NCBI GenBank assembly: GCA_007117785.1
Contig: SKFV01000011.1
Span: 1-6,479 of the forward strand
DNA length: 6,479 nt
Direction: 5' to 3'
From: Pseudomonas sp.
GTDB lineage: Bacteria > Pseudomonadota > Gammaproteobacteria > Pseudomonadales > Pseudomonadaceae
Shown: positions 6,149 through 6,479 of the stretch, one piece after another
Position numbering within the stretch: the stretch's first letter is position 1
How the letters are laid out: every line of letters begins with the position of its first letter
Made by a program: the position numbers and the translations under genes
The notes under the pieces: model-generated
What the model was told of the DNA's origin: nothing
The model's input: only the letters and a program-made list of their open reading frames with translations
Database searches by the model: none

Positions 6149-6479
6149 TGTTCGCCGTGCATGTATTGGGTGCAACCTTGCTGGCCTGGTGGCTGGATGA
6201 CCTGAGTGCCACCAGCTGGTTTCTGGCATTGGTGGCGGGTTATCCGCTGTTCCGGTTGCTCGGGCTGTTCTTGCCCGCTTGCCGGTTGTACGCGCGCCGG
6301 ATCGAAGTGGGTGCGGTCTTTGTGCCCTGGTACACCTGGAAGGTATTTGCCGCGACCTGGGATGTGGCGCTGATTGTGCTCAACCCCAGGCGCAAGGTTA
6401 CCTCTGCCGTGGTCAAGGTGCCGATCCAGACCCGTGACCGGCGCATGGTGACCATTATCGGCTGTCTGTTGACCCTGAC
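6148..6479 (+). CDS. mnhE: Na+/H+ antiporter subunit E (MnhE / MrpE), N-terminal part
   Basis: The reading frame starts at the ATG overlapping the mnhD stop by one base (TGATG). It is preceded by GGAGGTGA (6136-6143), a very strong ribosome binding site 4 bases away. It is open to the right edge, giving 110 residues of a protein usually about 160 long. Features that fit MrpE are the N-terminal hydrophobic hairpin (about residues 4-42), a second amphipathic-to-hydrophobic stretch (VFVPWYTWKVFAATWDVALIVLNP, residues 58-80), and the start of the cytoplasmic domain with KVPIQTRDRRMVTIIGCLLTLT. In the family this last stretch leads into a conserved Pro-Gly-Thr motif that would lie just outside the window. 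MrpE is an accessory subunit needed for assembly and activity of the complex, not an ion path by itself. mnhF and mnhG normally follow. Confidence 0.92.
   Translation, partial: MFAVHVLGATLLAWWLDDLSATSWFLALVAGYPLFRLLGLFLPACRLYARRIEVGAVFVPWYTWKVFAATWDVALIVLNPRRKVTSAVVKVPIQTRDRRMVTIIGCLLTL

Overview
This window is a stretch of bacterial chromosome, most likely from a gammaproteobacterium close to Pseudomonas. I infer this from the moderately high GC codon use, a SlyB-type outer-membrane lipoprotein, and an Mrp (Mnh/Pha/Sha) antiporter operon of the type in which subunits A and B are fused. I see no rRNA, tRNA, CRISPR array, insertion sequence or other sign of recent transfer.

Left part (1-800): the C-terminal end of an unrecognised plus-strand gene enters from the left edge (stop at 207). 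It faces a small minus-strand gene (234-518) for a 94-residue protein with two predicted membrane segments. The two meet tail to tail across 26 bases, and a 13-bp hairpin lies over the junction. The 282 bases between the minus-strand gene and the next plus-strand gene are divergent promoter territory. They hold a TATAAA-like -10 inside an inverted repeat for the leftward gene and a TAGAAT-like -10 for the rightward gene.

Middle (801-1542): a monocistronic-looking slyB-like glycine-zipper lipoprotein gene (801-1265), followed by a GC-rich hairpin at 1290-1308 that lacks a clear U-run. Next comes a 277-base non-coding leader with several short inverted repeats and a weak promoter candidate, immediately before the antiporter operon.

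Right part (1543-6479): a tightly coupled multi-subunit Na+(K+)/H+ antiporter operon. The order is mnhA with mnhB fused at its C-terminus (908 aa), mnhC (130 aa), mnhD (496 aa) and the first 110 codons of mnhE, which runs off the window. Consecutive genes overlap by 1, 4 and 1 bases and the three downstream genes have strong Shine-Dalgarno sequences, so they are probably translated together in matched amounts. mnhF and mnhG are expected just beyond the right edge. The subunits form one large inner-membrane complex related to the membrane arm of respiratory complex I. It uses proton influx to expel monovalent cations and so supports pH, salt or bile tolerance. The key charged membrane residues of both antiporter-like subunits are intact, so the system looks functional.

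I found no clearly undescribed system. The items most worth a second look are the uncharacterised two-helix membrane protein with its inverted-repeat promoter, and the structured leader in front of mnhA.
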